Origin: Acerihabitans sp047324305
GTDB taxonomy: Bacteria > Pseudomonadota > Gammaproteobacteria > Enterobacterales > Enterobacteriaceae
Length of the DNA stretch: 64,000 bases
Assembly (NCBI RefSeq): GCF_047324305.1
Contig: NZ_CP178740.1
Location: 372,001-436,000 of the forward strand
Reading direction: 5' to 3'
The notes under the pieces were generated by a model. That model did not search any database and was not told the origin of the DNA. It worked only from the letters and a program-made list of their open reading frames with translations. Made by a program: the position numbers and the translations under genes. This document shows, in pieces, positions 53,726-61,809 of this stretch. Numbering within the stretch: the stretch's first letter is position 1; each line of letters opens with the position of its first letter.

Positions 53726-54664
53726 ATGATTTTTGAACCTGACGAAGCGGATCGCCGCCTGCGCAATGAAACCGAACACATCCGTGCCGGGCTTGCACGC
53801 CGGATCACGGCCTTTGTCGGGGACGGCGAGGAACGCGCCACGACTCTGCCCGGCCTGAGCTTTGCACAGGTCAGGGAGCCGAGACCGCCGACGTCCTATC
53901 TCTATGAGCCGAGCCTTTCCATGATTATTCGCGGCAGGAAGCGCGTTCAGCTCGGCAATACCACCTACCTCTATGACGAGTCCCGCTTCCTGCTGACCGC
54001 GGTCAATCTTCCTACCGTGACCGAGGTGCTGGAGGCCAGCCCCGCGGTCCCCTATGTCTCGTTGCTGATGAGGCTGGATCTTCAGGCGGCGCGGCAAATC
54101 ATCGCCGACGTGGATACGCACGCATCGAACGCGCCTGTGGCGGGAACGGCCATGGCAACCGGTCCCGCCACCCCTGAGCTTTTCAATGCCGTGACGCGTC
54201 TGGTCGATCTGCTCGACAAGCCTCGGGATCTTCCCCATCTGGGTGCGCTTATCCAGCGGGAGATCATCTATCGCATCCTCACCAGTTCGGCGGGGACGCG
54301 TTTTCGGGAAACCGTCTTACTCGGTACGCAAAGTCAACGAACCGCCAAGGCGATCGCCTGGCTGCGGGAAAACTATACGCAACCACTGCGCGTCGAGAAC
54401 CTGGCGGAACTGGCCGCCATGGGCGTCTCCACGCTGCACCATCACTTCCGGGCCATGACCGCGATGAGTCCCTTGCAATATCAAAAGCATCTGCGGCTGC
54501 ATGAAGCCCGGCGCATTCTCCTGGGAGAAAATATCGATGCCGGCACCGCGGCGATCCGGGTCGGCTACGAAAGCGTCACGCAGTTCAACCGCGAGTACCG
54601 GCGCATGTTCGGCGCGCCGCCCATTCGCGACGTCACGTCATTACGGACGGCCAGGGCGAGATGA
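53726..54664 (+). CDS. AraC-family regulator (AraC_N type)
   Basis: 312 aa. The N-terminal effector domain (YEPSLSMIIRGRKRVQLGNTTYLYDESRFLLTAVNLP) is of the AraC_N type found next to oxidoreductase genes. The C-terminal double HTH carries VENLAELAAMGVSTLHHHFRAMTAMSPLQYQKHLRLHEAR and AIRVGYESVTQFNREYRRMFG. The ATG at 53726 has AGGAAGG six bases upstream. Target unknown; it may act on the genes of this block. Confidence 0.86.
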   Translation: MIFEPDEADRRLRNETEHIRAGLARRITAFVGDGEERATTLPGLSFAQVREPRPPTSYLYEPSLSMIIRGRKRVQLGNTTYLYDESRFLLTAVNLPTVTEVLEASPAVPYVSLLMRLDLQAARQIIADVDTHASNAPVAGTAMATGPATPELFNAVTRLVDLLDKPRDLPHLGALIQREIIYRILTSSAGTRFRETVLLGTQSQRTAKAIAWLRENYTQPLRVENLAELAAMGVSTLHHHFRAMTAMSPLQYQKHLRLHEARRILLGENIDAGTAAIRVGYESVTQFNREYRRMFGAPPIRDVTSLRTARAR

Positions 54665-54710
54665 ACCGCGCAGGGCCCGCCCTCCCGTTACTGGCGGGCC
54701 AATAGGTAAT

Positions 54711-55109
54711 TTAAAGGCGATAACCGGGGCCTGGGCGCGGGCTGTTTTTTAATGTGAGGACCGGCTGTAAACCATAATCCGTGCGCACGGGTAAACGCCG
54801 GTACGCCGAAGGCGTGATATGGAAATTTTTTTTAAACGCCCGGGTCAGGGCCGAATGATCGTCGAATTGGTATTTATGGGCGATGTCCTTGATGGTGATT
54901 GCCGACTGGCGCAACTCCTCGGCCGCACGGGTCAACCTTCTTTTGCGGGTGTAGGCGGCAAGGGAATACCCGGTGAGCTTTTTGAACAATCGCTGTAAAT
55001 ACCATTTGCTGTAGCCGGACTTGGCGGAGAGTATCCCCACATTCAGCGGCGCCTCAAGATTGCTTTCAATCCATATCAACAAATCATCCAAAATATTCTC
55101 ATGGTACAT
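54711..55109 (-). CDS. single-domain AraC regulator, MarA/SoxS/RamA-like
   Basis: 132 aa, consisting only of the two-HTH DNA-binding domain: VGILSAKSGYSKWYLQRLFKKLTGYSLAAYTRKRRLTRAAEELR and ITIKDIAHKYQFDDHSALTRAFKKNFHITPSAYRR. This is the architecture of MarA, SoxS, RamA and Rob's N-terminus, which raise efflux and lower porins. The ATG at 55109 has GGGAG seven bases upstream. It is less GC-rich than neighbours. It could link this block to mdtABC-type efflux; that is inference. Confidence 0.82.
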   Translation of the reverse strand: MYHENILDDLLIWIESNLEAPLNVGILSAKSGYSKWYLQRLFKKLTGYSLAAYTRKRRLTRAAEELRQSAITIKDIAHKYQFDDHSALTRAFKKNFHITPSAYRRLPVRTDYGLQPVLTLKNSPRPGPGYRL

Positions 55110-55630
55110 AATGACTCCCAGGTTAAGATCGTTCTTTTCCACCCGGTTCCCTTTACAGGCACGGTAAGGCGGCAAGGTATGTTATGGCTTACCGGCTTAC
55201 CACCCACTTACTGTCGCGCACCAGAACTCGGGGCGGCGAACGGATGGCACTGAAATACTTGCGGCCATTTCCCCTTTGATTTGCGCCGCGACCGCCTCTG
55301 GTGGATGAGCTGAGGCAACGCTTATGCTGCCTGGCCTCAAGTGGCGCGTCGCAATGAATCAGGCGGCAGGCCGCCGAAGCGTAACCGGCCCTTTGGCACC
55401 TTTGGCGACGACGAGATGCGGCTGGCCCTGTCATGCTGGATCCATTGCCGCCCCCGTTGTGCCAATCAGCGGACAACCCTACCGGCTAAGCGGCACGTTA
55501 AACATGATCCCGTTACCGCGGATAATCCCGGGCAACAACGCGCGATACGTTGGGAGGCCGTGTTACGTTGCCGTAAAGGATCGCAATTCTGTCGGCGTTG
55601 ACATCAAGCTACAAACAAGAGGTTGGAACA
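55110..55630. other. 520-base region without a recognisable gene
   Basis: Between the small AraC gene and the GST gene. Short frames are open on both strands (for example 55189-55476 minus), but they have biased Arg/Ser/Gly compositions and no start signals. It may be decayed DNA from an earlier insertion. Confidence 0.4.
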
Positions 55631-56242
55631 ATGTTGCTGTATCAATTTCGCATGGGCACAAACCCGCGGCGCGTCATCATCTATCTCGCGGAGAAAGGGA
55701 TCGACATCCCACGCTACGAACTCGATTACGCGAACGGCGAGCATCGCTCCGTTCGCTACCTGGGCATCAATCCGTCGGGCAGGGCCCCGACCCTGGTAAC
55801 CGATACCGGCCTTGCGATCACTGATTCGGCGGCGATCGTCGAATACCTGGAGGAACGCTTTCCGGACAGGCCGATGATAGGTTCCGACCCCCTGTCACGG
55901 GCACGCGTGCGCTCGCTTGAAAGGTTGGGCAGCGATCTGGTCGCCCGGGGCCAGTTGTGGCTCTGGAACCAGACCAACGCCTTCCCGGCAAAGGAGCCGG
56001 CCCCGTCGCAGGAGACGGCCGATCGCATCTCCCGCTACTTATCGGAACTTCTCGATATCCTGGAGAAAGAAATTGGCGGGAACGCGTTCCTCGCCGGCGA
56101 TGAACCGACGATTGCCGACTTCACCGTCTTCCCGATTTTTCAAACGGCGCGCGAGAGGTTCAGCCTTCCCTTCGGCGAAGATCATCCGCGGTTGGATGCC
56201 TGGTACAGGCGCTTTCGGTTACGCCCGAGCGCAGACTATTAG
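55631..56242 (+). CDS. glutathione S-transferase-like protein
   Basis: 203 aa. Thioredoxin-like N-terminal domain MLLYQFRMGTNPRRVIIYLAEKGIDIPRYELDY with the glutathione-binding GRAPTLVTDTGLAITDSAAIVEYLEERFP (cis-Pro and Glu/Ser motif), then an all-helical C-domain (FLAGDEPTIADFTVFPIF). The ATG at 55631 has AGAGG upstream. The stop overlaps a convergent lysR gene by four bases. It may conjugate or reduce electrophiles with the neighbouring reductases. Confidence 0.85.
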   Translation: MLLYQFRMGTNPRRVIIYLAEKGIDIPRYELDYANGEHRSVRYLGINPSGRAPTLVTDTGLAITDSAAIVEYLEERFPDRPMIGSDPLSRARVRSLERLGSDLVARGQLWLWNQTNAFPAKEPAPSQETADRISRYLSELLDILEKEIGGNAFLAGDEPTIADFTVFPIFQTARERFSLPFGEDHPRLDAWYRRFRLRPSADY

Positions 56243-57147
56243 AGCGGTTGGCGCAAACCATTATCCCCCATGGGCAGGGTAAAGGATCCATGGGGATACT
56301 GGTTGCACATGAACTCCACGAAGGCCCGGACTTTGGCGCTCTGCAAACGGCGCGACGTGTGCAGAACCCATAGCTCGACTTCGTCGCCGGCAATCCCCCA
56401 CATCACCAGTTCGCCCTTTTCCAGCAGGCTCCCGATAATGGACTGCGGCAGCATCGCCGCCCCGGCGCCGGCGGCAATGGCATCCCGCACCATCAGGAGC
56501 GAAGACAAACGCAGAACAGGTTGTGGTTCGACGGTGAACTGATCGTTGCGGACCGACCAAATATCGCCGTCGCGATAGGAAGGCATGACGACCGCCGGAA
56601 CCTGGAAAGGCTTGTCGCGTCGCCCCGTCGGCATCTGAACGGATGGCGCGGCGGCAAGGACCAGCCTGTCCCTGGCAAAGCACCTGCCGACCAATGTGCT
56701 GTCCTTGCCCGGATTGATGCGGATGGCGACATCGAAATGTTCTTCCACGAGATTGACGAGACGATCCTCCGCCACGGCGTCGATCTGGACGTCGGGATAG
56801 AGCACCAGGAACTCAGCGGCAAGCCGCCCCAGCGCCAACTGCGAAAACAGGAGCGGTGCCGCGAGGCGCAGACGGCCCCGCGGCGTCCCGAGGCCGTCCC
56901 GTGCCGCCGCCACCGCTTCAACAACCTCGCGCATCGGCCCCTCCGTTCTGCTCAGCAACAGGTGGCCGGCTTCGGTCAACTCCAGGCGCTGCGTACCCCG
57001 CTCGATAAGCCTAATGCCCAGCGCTTCTTCGAGATCGGCGACACGGCGCGACAGGGTTGCCTTAGACCGGCCGCTGGCGCGGCTGGCTTTGCCGAAGCCG
57101 CCGTGAGCCGCCACCAGCTGAAAATCCTCTAGGGCGTTTAAATTCAT
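56239..57147 (-). CDS. LysR-family regulator divergent from MDR reductase
   Basis: 302 aa. HTH MNLNALEDFQLVAAHGGFGKASRASGRSKATLSRRVADLEEALG. The effector domain contains GRLRLAAPLLFSQLALGRLAAEFLVLYPDVQIDAVAEDRLVNLVEE. 107 bases separate it from the divergent reductase gene at 57255, probably its target. The intergenic DNA is AT-rich with TTTCAATACAA and TTGAATATGAAA as possible half-sites. Confidence 0.86.
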   Translation of the reverse strand: MNLNALEDFQLVAAHGGFGKASRASGRSKATLSRRVADLEEALGIRLIERGTQRLELTEAGHLLLSRTEGPMREVVEAVAAARDGLGTPRGRLRLAAPLLFSQLALGRLAAEFLVLYPDVQIDAVAEDRLVNLVEEHFDVAIRINPGKDSTLVGRCFARDRLVLAAAPSVQMPTGRRDKPFQVPAVVMPSYRDGDIWSVRNDQFTVEPQPVLRLSSLLMVRDAIAAGAGAAMLPQSIIGSLLEKGELVMWGIAGDEVELWVLHTSRRLQSAKVRAFVEFMCNQYPHGSFTLPMGDNGLRQPL

Positions 57148-57254
57148 GATGTCTCATTTTCAATACAAGTTGTCTATATTTTAGAGTCTTTGTTTTGAAT
57201 ATGAAACCCTTTATTGTTGGGTCATACGCAACCCACACCCTAAAGGAGTTTCTT

Positions 57255-58187
57255 ATGAACCACATTCGTGCACTGGTGCTCAACGAGTACGGCGGCACCG
57301 CCGCCGTCGGGATTTCGTCAGTGGTGGCGCCGACGGCAGGCGCAGGCCAGGTGCTGGTCCGCGTCCAGGCCGCCGGCGTCAATGGCCTGGACTGGAAGGT
57401 CCGGGAAGGCTATGTCCGGGACGCTTTCCCGCTGCAGTTGCCGACCGTCCTGGGCATCGAACTCGCCGGCGTCGTCGAAGCGGCAGGCCCGGGCGTCACC
57501 CGGTTGCGCAAAGGCGATCGCGTCATGGGACCGCTCGGCGGGCTGGGCGCCTACGCCGACCTGGTGGCGGTGAGCGAAGCCAATCTCAGCCCGGTGCCGG
57601 ACTCGCTGAGCTTCGTCGAAGCGGCGGCGTTGCCCGTCGCGTCGGTGGCGGCGTGGCAAAGCCTGAACTTCGCCGGCCCCATCGGTTCCGGGCAGCGCAT
57701 CCTGATCCAGGGCGCGGCCGGCGGTCTGGGCGGCTTCGCGGTGCAATACGCACATCAAGCCGGCGCCGTGGTGTACGCCACCGCCTTGGGCAGCCACGCC
57801 GACTATGTCCGCGGCCTGGGCGCGAACCAGGTTATTGCCTACGATAAAGAGCAGTTCGAAGCCACGGCAAGCGATATCGACTTGGTGCTCGACTACATCG
57901 GAGGCGAGGTGCTGAACCGCTCGTGGTCCGTCCTCGCCGAAGATGGCGTCATCGTCAGCACCGCATCGCCGGCCATACTGGCGAGCACCCCGGCAGGGCG
58001 CCGCGGCCTTTGGTTCATGAACACGCCGGATGCCGCACGGCTGCAAGCGATCGCCGAAGATGTGGCGCGTGGACGCTTGCAGTCCAGGATTGGCGCCGTC
58101 GTGTCCTTCGGCGAACTGCCCGCGGCTATCGAGCGTAATCGGACGCAGCCACAGGTGGGCAAGACCGTGGTGGATTTCTCCCTGTGA
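57255..58187 (+). CDS. zinc-independent MDR oxidoreductase (quinone oxidoreductase-like)
   Basis: 310 aa. N-terminal GroES-like domain (AAGVNGLDWKVREGYVRD, VLGIELAGVVEAAGPGV) and Rossmann domain with QRILIQGAAGGLGGFAVQYAHQAGAVVYATA. No catalytic zinc ligands. The ATG at 57255 has AAAGGAG seven bases upstream. 55 bases later comes the NmrA-like gene, so the two form an operon under the divergent LysR regulator. Confidence 0.87.
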   Translation: MNHIRALVLNEYGGTAAVGISSVVAPTAGAGQVLVRVQAAGVNGLDWKVREGYVRDAFPLQLPTVLGIELAGVVEAAGPGVTRLRKGDRVMGPLGGLGAYADLVAVSEANLSPVPDSLSFVEAAALPVASVAAWQSLNFAGPIGSGQRILIQGAAGGLGGFAVQYAHQAGAVVYATALGSHADYVRGLGANQVIAYDKEQFEATASDIDLVLDYIGGEVLNRSWSVLAEDGVIVSTASPAILASTPAGRRGLWFMNTPDAARLQAIAEDVARGRLQSRIGAVVSFGELPAAIERNRTQPQVGKTVVDFSL

Positions 58188-58242
58188 ATCCACTGCGCCA
58201 CGTTGAAATAAACCAACCAACCTAAACCATGGAGACATCATC

Positions 58243-59112
58243 ATGACCATTCTCGTTACCGGCGCTACCGGCACTGTCGGCCGCCAAGTCGTCGAACAGC
58301 TCGTGAAGCGCGGCGCCGATGTCCGCGCGTTCGTGCGCGATCCCGCAAAAGCCAACTTCCCGGCCGGCGTCGGCATTGTCCAGGGCGACCTGCTCGACGT
58401 CGACGCGCTGCGCGCCGCGTTATCAGGCGTCTCGACGCTGTTCCTGCTCAACGCCGTCGTTGCCGACGAATTCACGCAGGCGCTGATCGCGCTCAACCTC
58501 GCCCGCGACGCAGGCATCGAGCGGATCGTCTACCTTTCGGTGATCCACAGCGACCGCTACGCGAACGTGCCGCACTTTGCGGGCAAGTTCGCCGTCGAGC
58601 GGATGATCGAGCAGCTTGGCCTGAACGCGACCATCCTGCGCCCCGCCTACTTCATCAACAACGACGTCACCATCAAGGACGTGGTGACCCGCCACGGTAT
58701 CTACCCGATGCCGATCGGCAGCAAGGGGCTCGCCATGATCGACGCGCGCGACGTCGGCGAGATCGCGGCCATCGAACTCTTGCGCCGCGAGAAGTCCGCC
58801 GCGGCGCTCCCGCTTGAGCGGATCAACCTGGTCGGCCCCGAGACGCTGACCGGCCCTGACGTCGCCGCCATCTGGACCGACGTCCTCGGGCGTCCGATCG
58901 CCTTCCCCGGCAACGACACCGCGGGGTTCGAGCACAGCCTGCGGCAATTCATGCCGGGCTGGATGGCCTACGACATGCGCCTGATGGGAGAGCGTTTCCT
59001 CACCGAAGGCATGCTCCCGGATGCCGGCGACGTCGAACGCCTCACCACGCTGTTGGGACGCCCGCTGCGCTCTTATCGCGCCTTTGCATCCGAAATCGCC
59101 GCTGCAGTTTGA
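58243..59112 (+). CDS. NmrA-like NAD(P)-binding protein (atypical SDR)
   Basis: 289 aa. ILVTGATGTVGRQVVEQLVKRGADVRAFVRDP is the NmrA/HSCARG cofactor motif; ATILRPAYFINND and FIN/DARDVGEIAA follow as in QOR2/YwnB-like quinone reductases. Its GC-rich codon choice with frequent CTC and GTC differs a little from the backbone genes. The stop lies at the exact place where a headless pqiC reading frame begins, which suggests an insertion junction. Confidence 0.87.
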   Translation: MTILVTGATGTVGRQVVEQLVKRGADVRAFVRDPAKANFPAGVGIVQGDLLDVDALRAALSGVSTLFLLNAVVADEFTQALIALNLARDAGIERIVYLSVIHSDRYANVPHFAGKFAVERMIEQLGLNATILRPAYFINNDVTIKDVVTRHGIYPMPIGSKGLAMIDARDVGEIAAIELLRREKSAAALPLERINLVGPETLTGPDVAAIWTDVLGRPIAFPGNDTAGFEHSLRQFMPGWMAYDMRLMGERFLTEGMLPDAGDVERLTTLLGRPLRSYRAFASEIAAAV

Positions 59113-59485
59113 CAGCGCGATCCGCCTGGCGCTTGGCCGGGAAACACTTAGCCAGCTTGCGCCGCACGCCTGGCCACCCGGGATATGTCCGGGCTGGCCA
59201 ACCGCACCGACGCCCTGCCGATACTTACCATTCACCTCCAAGCGCCAGTTCGACGTGTGGCCCGGACAGTTTGTTGAATTTGCCGCCGATTGGCGCCTGA
59301 GCCGGCTCAGCGGCGATCGGCGCATCGGGCTTACCTGCCACAGCCAATTCACTGAGCTTGCACTGGGCGAAGATGCGACTATGCTAGCGTCGCAACGCCA
59401 GGTGATAACGCGGCTGGCGGCGCAGATTGCCACCCAGGCCAGGAACTGGGTTCGTGACAATCGCGACGTTTGCGCCGCGCCATAA
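59107..59485 (+). pseudogene. pqiC: pqiC remnant (C-terminal part of a PqiC-type lipoprotein)
   Basis: The frame FDSAIRLALGRETLSQLAPHAW, then GQFVEFAADWRLSRLSGD and SQRQVITRLAAQIATQARNW resembles the last two thirds of PqiC, the outer-membrane lipoprotein of the PqiABC intermembrane lipid-transport system. No signal peptide, lipobox or start codon exists upstream; the frame emerges inside the last codons of the NmrA-like gene. pqiA and pqiB are absent. The call rests on a remembered alignment of moderate strength. Confidence 0.55.
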
Positions 59486-59566
59486 CCCACGCCTGCGGGC
59501 CGCCGCGCAACGTGGCGCCCTGGGGTTATCTGATGATTAAACTGCATAGAGGCAGGAACCCACACT

Positions 59567-59767
59567 ATGAAAAAAATACTATTGCCAGTTTACATCGCGC
59601 TGGCTTTTTTACTCAACGGCTGCCTGATGGTGGGCGGACACGACCGGCACCCGGACCGGCGCTATGACGATCGCTACAACCACCACCAAGGCCGGTTAAG
59701 CGACCGGGATCGTGAGCATATCCAGGGGCGTGATCGCGATCGCGACAATAGCCCGCGTTATAGATAA
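59567..59767 (+). CDS. small lipoprotein with charged Asp/Arg/His-rich tail
   Basis: 66 aa. Signal peptide MKKILLPVYIALAFLLNGC with lipobox LNGC; Cys19 would be lipidated, and Leu at +2 predicts the outer membrane. The mature part is dominated by Arg, Asp and His (HDRHPDRRYDDRYNHH, DRDREHIQGRDRDRD), repetitive and probably disordered. AGGAA lies before the ATG. I know no function. Confidence 0.7.
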   Translation: MKKILLPVYIALAFLLNGCLMVGGHDRHPDRRYDDRYNHHQGRLSDRDREHIQGRDRDRDNSPRYR

Positions 59768-59978
59768 AACTTATCCGGCTACCATTGCTAACATCACGTC
59801 TATATACACTGACCCTTACCGGATTATCGTGGTCAGCGCAGCGATGCGGGCGCGCTGACCGGGGTAATGCCTGCACGACCAGAGCTTGGGAATCGGGGCG
59901 ATCGGTGAAGGGAAGCCAGTCCCGCGAGGACCCTGCCCAATCGATTGACCATTGCGACAAGATGACGAGGCTAACCTT

Positions 59979-60224
59979 ATGGCAATGTACGTTTTTTATA
60001 CCAACGACACGGCATTAAACGTTTACGAAAGTAAGCAGCTGCACGACGCCGAGATAGCAAAAATCACCGCCGACGGGTTTTATAAACTGGACCAGGAAGT
60101 TGAAGCATCAACACAAATTGAGGCGATAAAAAAATTGGCCGCGCGACGCAGGGAAGATGCGCAATCCCTGGGTGAATTCACCAAAAATATGTTATTTTCC
60201 TCGGTGATAGGATCATTAATCTGA
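59979..60224 (+). CDS. 81-aa hypothetical protein
   Basis: Not recognised. MAMYVFYTNDTALNVYESKQL, a central KITADGFYKLDQEVEASTQIEAIKKLAARRREDAQ helix and a hydrophobic end LFSSVIGSLI. GAGG lies eight bases before the ATG at 59979. It has AT-richer codons than the backbone. Possibly phage- or plasmid-derived; no function proposed. Confidence 0.55.
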   Translation: MAMYVFYTNDTALNVYESKQLHDAEIAKITADGFYKLDQEVEASTQIEAIKKLAARRREDAQSLGEFTKNMLFSSVIGSLI

Positions 60225-60288
60225 TAAAGCAATTGTCACGTTAGTCTCCCCCTCCCGCCTATCCTTTGGTGCGTGCTGTGCCAGTGAC

Positions 60289-60315
60289 ATGCGGCTATTA
60301 TTATAGTAGCCGCAT
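60289..60315. terminator. hairpin between convergent genes
   Basis: ATGCGGCTA and TAGCCGCAT pair perfectly over nine bases with a nine-base AT-rich loop. It lies between the end of the 59979 gene and the end of the minus-strand lipoprotein pair, where a two-way terminator is expected. No long T-run flanks it. Confidence 0.5.
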
Positions 60316-60394
60316 TGCGGTTTTCCTCCCGCGGCTAACCCGACAATCAAAGTGTTCCGCCACGCCGCCGGACTGCGTTGCCGGCAGGCGTTGG

Positions 60395-60475
60395 TTACAG
60401 ATGCGTGCCCAAGGAAATACAGCCGGATAACATCAACACTAATGGCGTACAGCTTAGCCAAATGATTCTTTTCAT
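60395..60475 (-). CDS. 26-aa micro-lipoprotein (second of a tandem pair)
   Basis: MKRIIWLSCTPLVLMLSGC followed by ISLGTHL. A basic start, a hydrophobic core and the lipobox LSGC give a complete lipoprotein signal; the mature part would be only eight residues including lipidated Cys19. GGGGGG lies five to six bases before the ATG. Residues Cys9, Gly18-Cys19 and Ser21-Leu22 line up with the upstream paralogue at 60526. Ile at +2 predicts outer-membrane sorting. Role unknown; bacteriocin-release/lysis-type or entericidin-like peptides are possible analogues only. Confidence 0.6.
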   Translation of the reverse strand: MKRIIWLSCTPLVLMLSGCISLGTHL

Positions 60476-60525
60476 ATTCACCCCCCGAGATCGCGATGCT
60501 CAATAAACTCGCGCCCGTCCATAGA

Positions 60526-60597
60526 TTAAAATAACGAAACACAGCCGGTTAGGACGAATATCGACAGCATGCATAAAGGTAAAATCAGTCGGTTCAT
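60526..60597 (-). CDS. 23-aa micro-lipoprotein (first of a tandem pair)
   Basis: MNRLILPLCMLSIFVLTGC followed by VSLF. A textbook Lol-type lipoprotein signal with lipobox LTGC, and only five mature residues. The ribosome binding site is good (TTGGAG, six bases before the ATG). It lies 50 bases upstream of its paralogue and both use Cys9/Cys19 spacing, so the pair probably arose by duplication. It is too small for routine annotation. Confidence 0.62.
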   Translation of the reverse strand: MNRLILPLCMLSIFVLTGCVSLF

Positions 60598-60685
60598 AAA
60601 GACTCCAAATGGGTAAACAACTGGGATTATTTAAGGTACGGCTGTAGGTCACGGCTTTTACTGCAAGGCGTTGAGCGGAAACCCT

Positions 60686-60710
60686 ACTAAACCGTACCGT
60701 ACTGTTTAGT
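60686..60710. promoter_or_regulatory. 25-base near-perfect palindrome, TetR-type operator
   Basis: Arms ACTAAAC (60686-60692) and GTTTAGT (60704-60710) surround CGTACCGTACT; only the centre and one pair break the symmetry. This size and form fit a TetR-family operator. It lies 89 bases before the first micro-lipoprotein gene (minus strand) and 182 before the IS110 remnant. No regulator gene adjoins it directly; the nearest TetR gene (61188) has different operators. Confidence 0.55.
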
Positions 60711-60891
60711 TTTGCATGATCTTTATTTGCCTGTCAATAGAACGATGCGCTATTTTTAATCCACCGCTGCCTGTTTGCTCGTAAGCGTAAGCGATGAGAT
60801 GATCTTCCCCCTTCTTCACGACAGCATCCATTTCCGCCATGATGGATAAACTTTAATCAGAAGAAAAAGTAAGAGGGATACCCTGTTTGAA

Positions 60892-61143
60892 ATGAAAATT
60901 ACCGGCATCGATCTGGCTAAAACGACCTTTTATCTCTTCAGTACCCATGCTTATGGAAAACCGGCTGGCAAGATAAAACTTCCGCGTAGCCGTTTACGCT
61001 CAGCAACCGCCTATGACTGTTGCTATGGAAGCTTGTGGAGCATCACATCACTGGGCAAGAGAGATACAAAAGCTCGGCCATAAGCGATCTTGCCTCCGGC
61101 CCAATATGTCAGGGCTTATCAGCGGCGCCAGAAAAATGTGTCT
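60892..61143 (+). pseudogene. IS110-family transposase remnant
   Basis: The start MKITGIDLAKTTFYLF...GKPAGKIKL is the N-terminus of an IS110/IS1111 transposase, with the first acidic residue of the RuvC-like domain. The matching continues in another frame (VAMEACGASHHWAREIQKLGH, from 61013) and returns to the first (LPPAQYVRAYQRRQKN, from about 61084), so there are at least two frameshifts. Similarity stops near 61143, just before the end of the tetR gene. It is an inactive scar. Confidence 0.8.
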
Positions 61144-61187
61144 TGCCGTGTCGCAAAAATCCTAAAATCAGCGACCCAAATGTGGCT

Positions 61188-61742
61188 TCAACGCACGCCC
61201 ACCCCATTCAAAAACAGGCTCACCAGATGCGCGATCCGTGCTTTTGGAGAGCTGTCTTTCTCGACAGCGAGTGAGATTGCCGTTGCGATGCACACCAAGT
61301 CGTTGAAAGTGACATCAGGCCGAATAGCTCCGCCCCTCTGCGCCAGGTCCAAAAGACGGACCCCTTCCCCACTGGTTGCCAGGCATCCCGGCGTTCCAAT
61401 CTGGAGAACCGTTCCGAGCAAGGCCGCGAGGCCGCGATAGACCGTAGTGTATTGAACCAGCTCTTCGAGATAGGCCCGCAAGCCGCCCAGTGGGGCAAGC
61501 TCTGCGTTTCTGGCACGGCTGGTTTCTGCTAATGCCAGGAAACGAGCGCTGTAGGCCGCCGCCAAAAGATCTTCGCGTGTCGGAAAGCGCCGGTATAGCG
61601 TGCCGATTCCTACGCCCGCTCGTTTCGCTACGTCCTCTAATGAGGCGCTCGCGCCTTTCTCAAGAAACACTTCCTCGGCGGCTGCAAGAATACGCTCTCT
61701 GTTTCGCTGCGCATCGGCTCTCAATGTGGGTTCATCGGTCAA
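61188..61742 (-). CDS. TetR-family repressor paired with an SDR gene
   Basis: 184 aa from a TTG at 61742 (start uncertain; no ATG is available in frame and a TTG at 61802 would add 20 residues through the operators). The HTH reads RERILAAAEEVFLEKGASASLEDVAKRAGVGIGTLYRRFPTREDL. It ends with ARIAHLVSLFLNGVGVR. Divergent from the SDR gene and separated from it by two like operators, so it most probably represses that gene and itself. Its end abuts the IS110 scar. Confidence 0.82.
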   Translation of the reverse strand: MTDEPTLRADAQRNRERILAAAEEVFLEKGASASLEDVAKRAGVGIGTLYRRFPTREDLLAAAYSARFLALAETSRARNAELAPLGGLRAYLEELVQYTTVYRGLAALLGTVLQIGTPGCLATSGEGVRLLDLAQRGGAIRPDVTFNDLVCIATAISLAVEKDSSPKARIAHLVSLFLNGVGVR

Positions 61743-61762
61743 AGGAATAGTCTCGCTGCTAC

Positions 61763-61791
61763 TTGTTAAGTGGAGGATACCTCCATATAAT
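61763..61791 (+). promoter_or_regulatory. promoter of the SDR gene
   Basis: TTGTTA (61763-61768), 17 bases, perfect TATAAT (61786-61791). The first operator fills the spacer and the second covers the expected start of transcription near 61798, an ideal layout for repression. Confidence 0.7.
61771..61785. promoter_or_regulatory. TetR operator O1
   Basis: TGGAGGATACCTCCA is a palindrome with perfect six-base arms, located between -35 and -10 of the SDR promoter. Confidence 0.65.
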
Positions 61792-61794
61792 AAA

Positions 61795-61809
61795 TGGAGC
61801 AATCCTCCA
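61795..61809. promoter_or_regulatory. TetR operator O2
   Basis: TGGAGCAATCCTCCA repeats O1 with small changes, 24 bases further on (centre to centre). The outer flanks AAGTGGAGGAT (61768) and ATCCTCCACTT (61802) are also exact inverted copies of each other. Confidence 0.62.

Noticed and set aside
55189..55476. 95-codon minus-strand frame upstream of the GST gene
   Set aside because: Arg/Ser/Gly-rich with no domain or ribosome binding site; likely decayed DNA.
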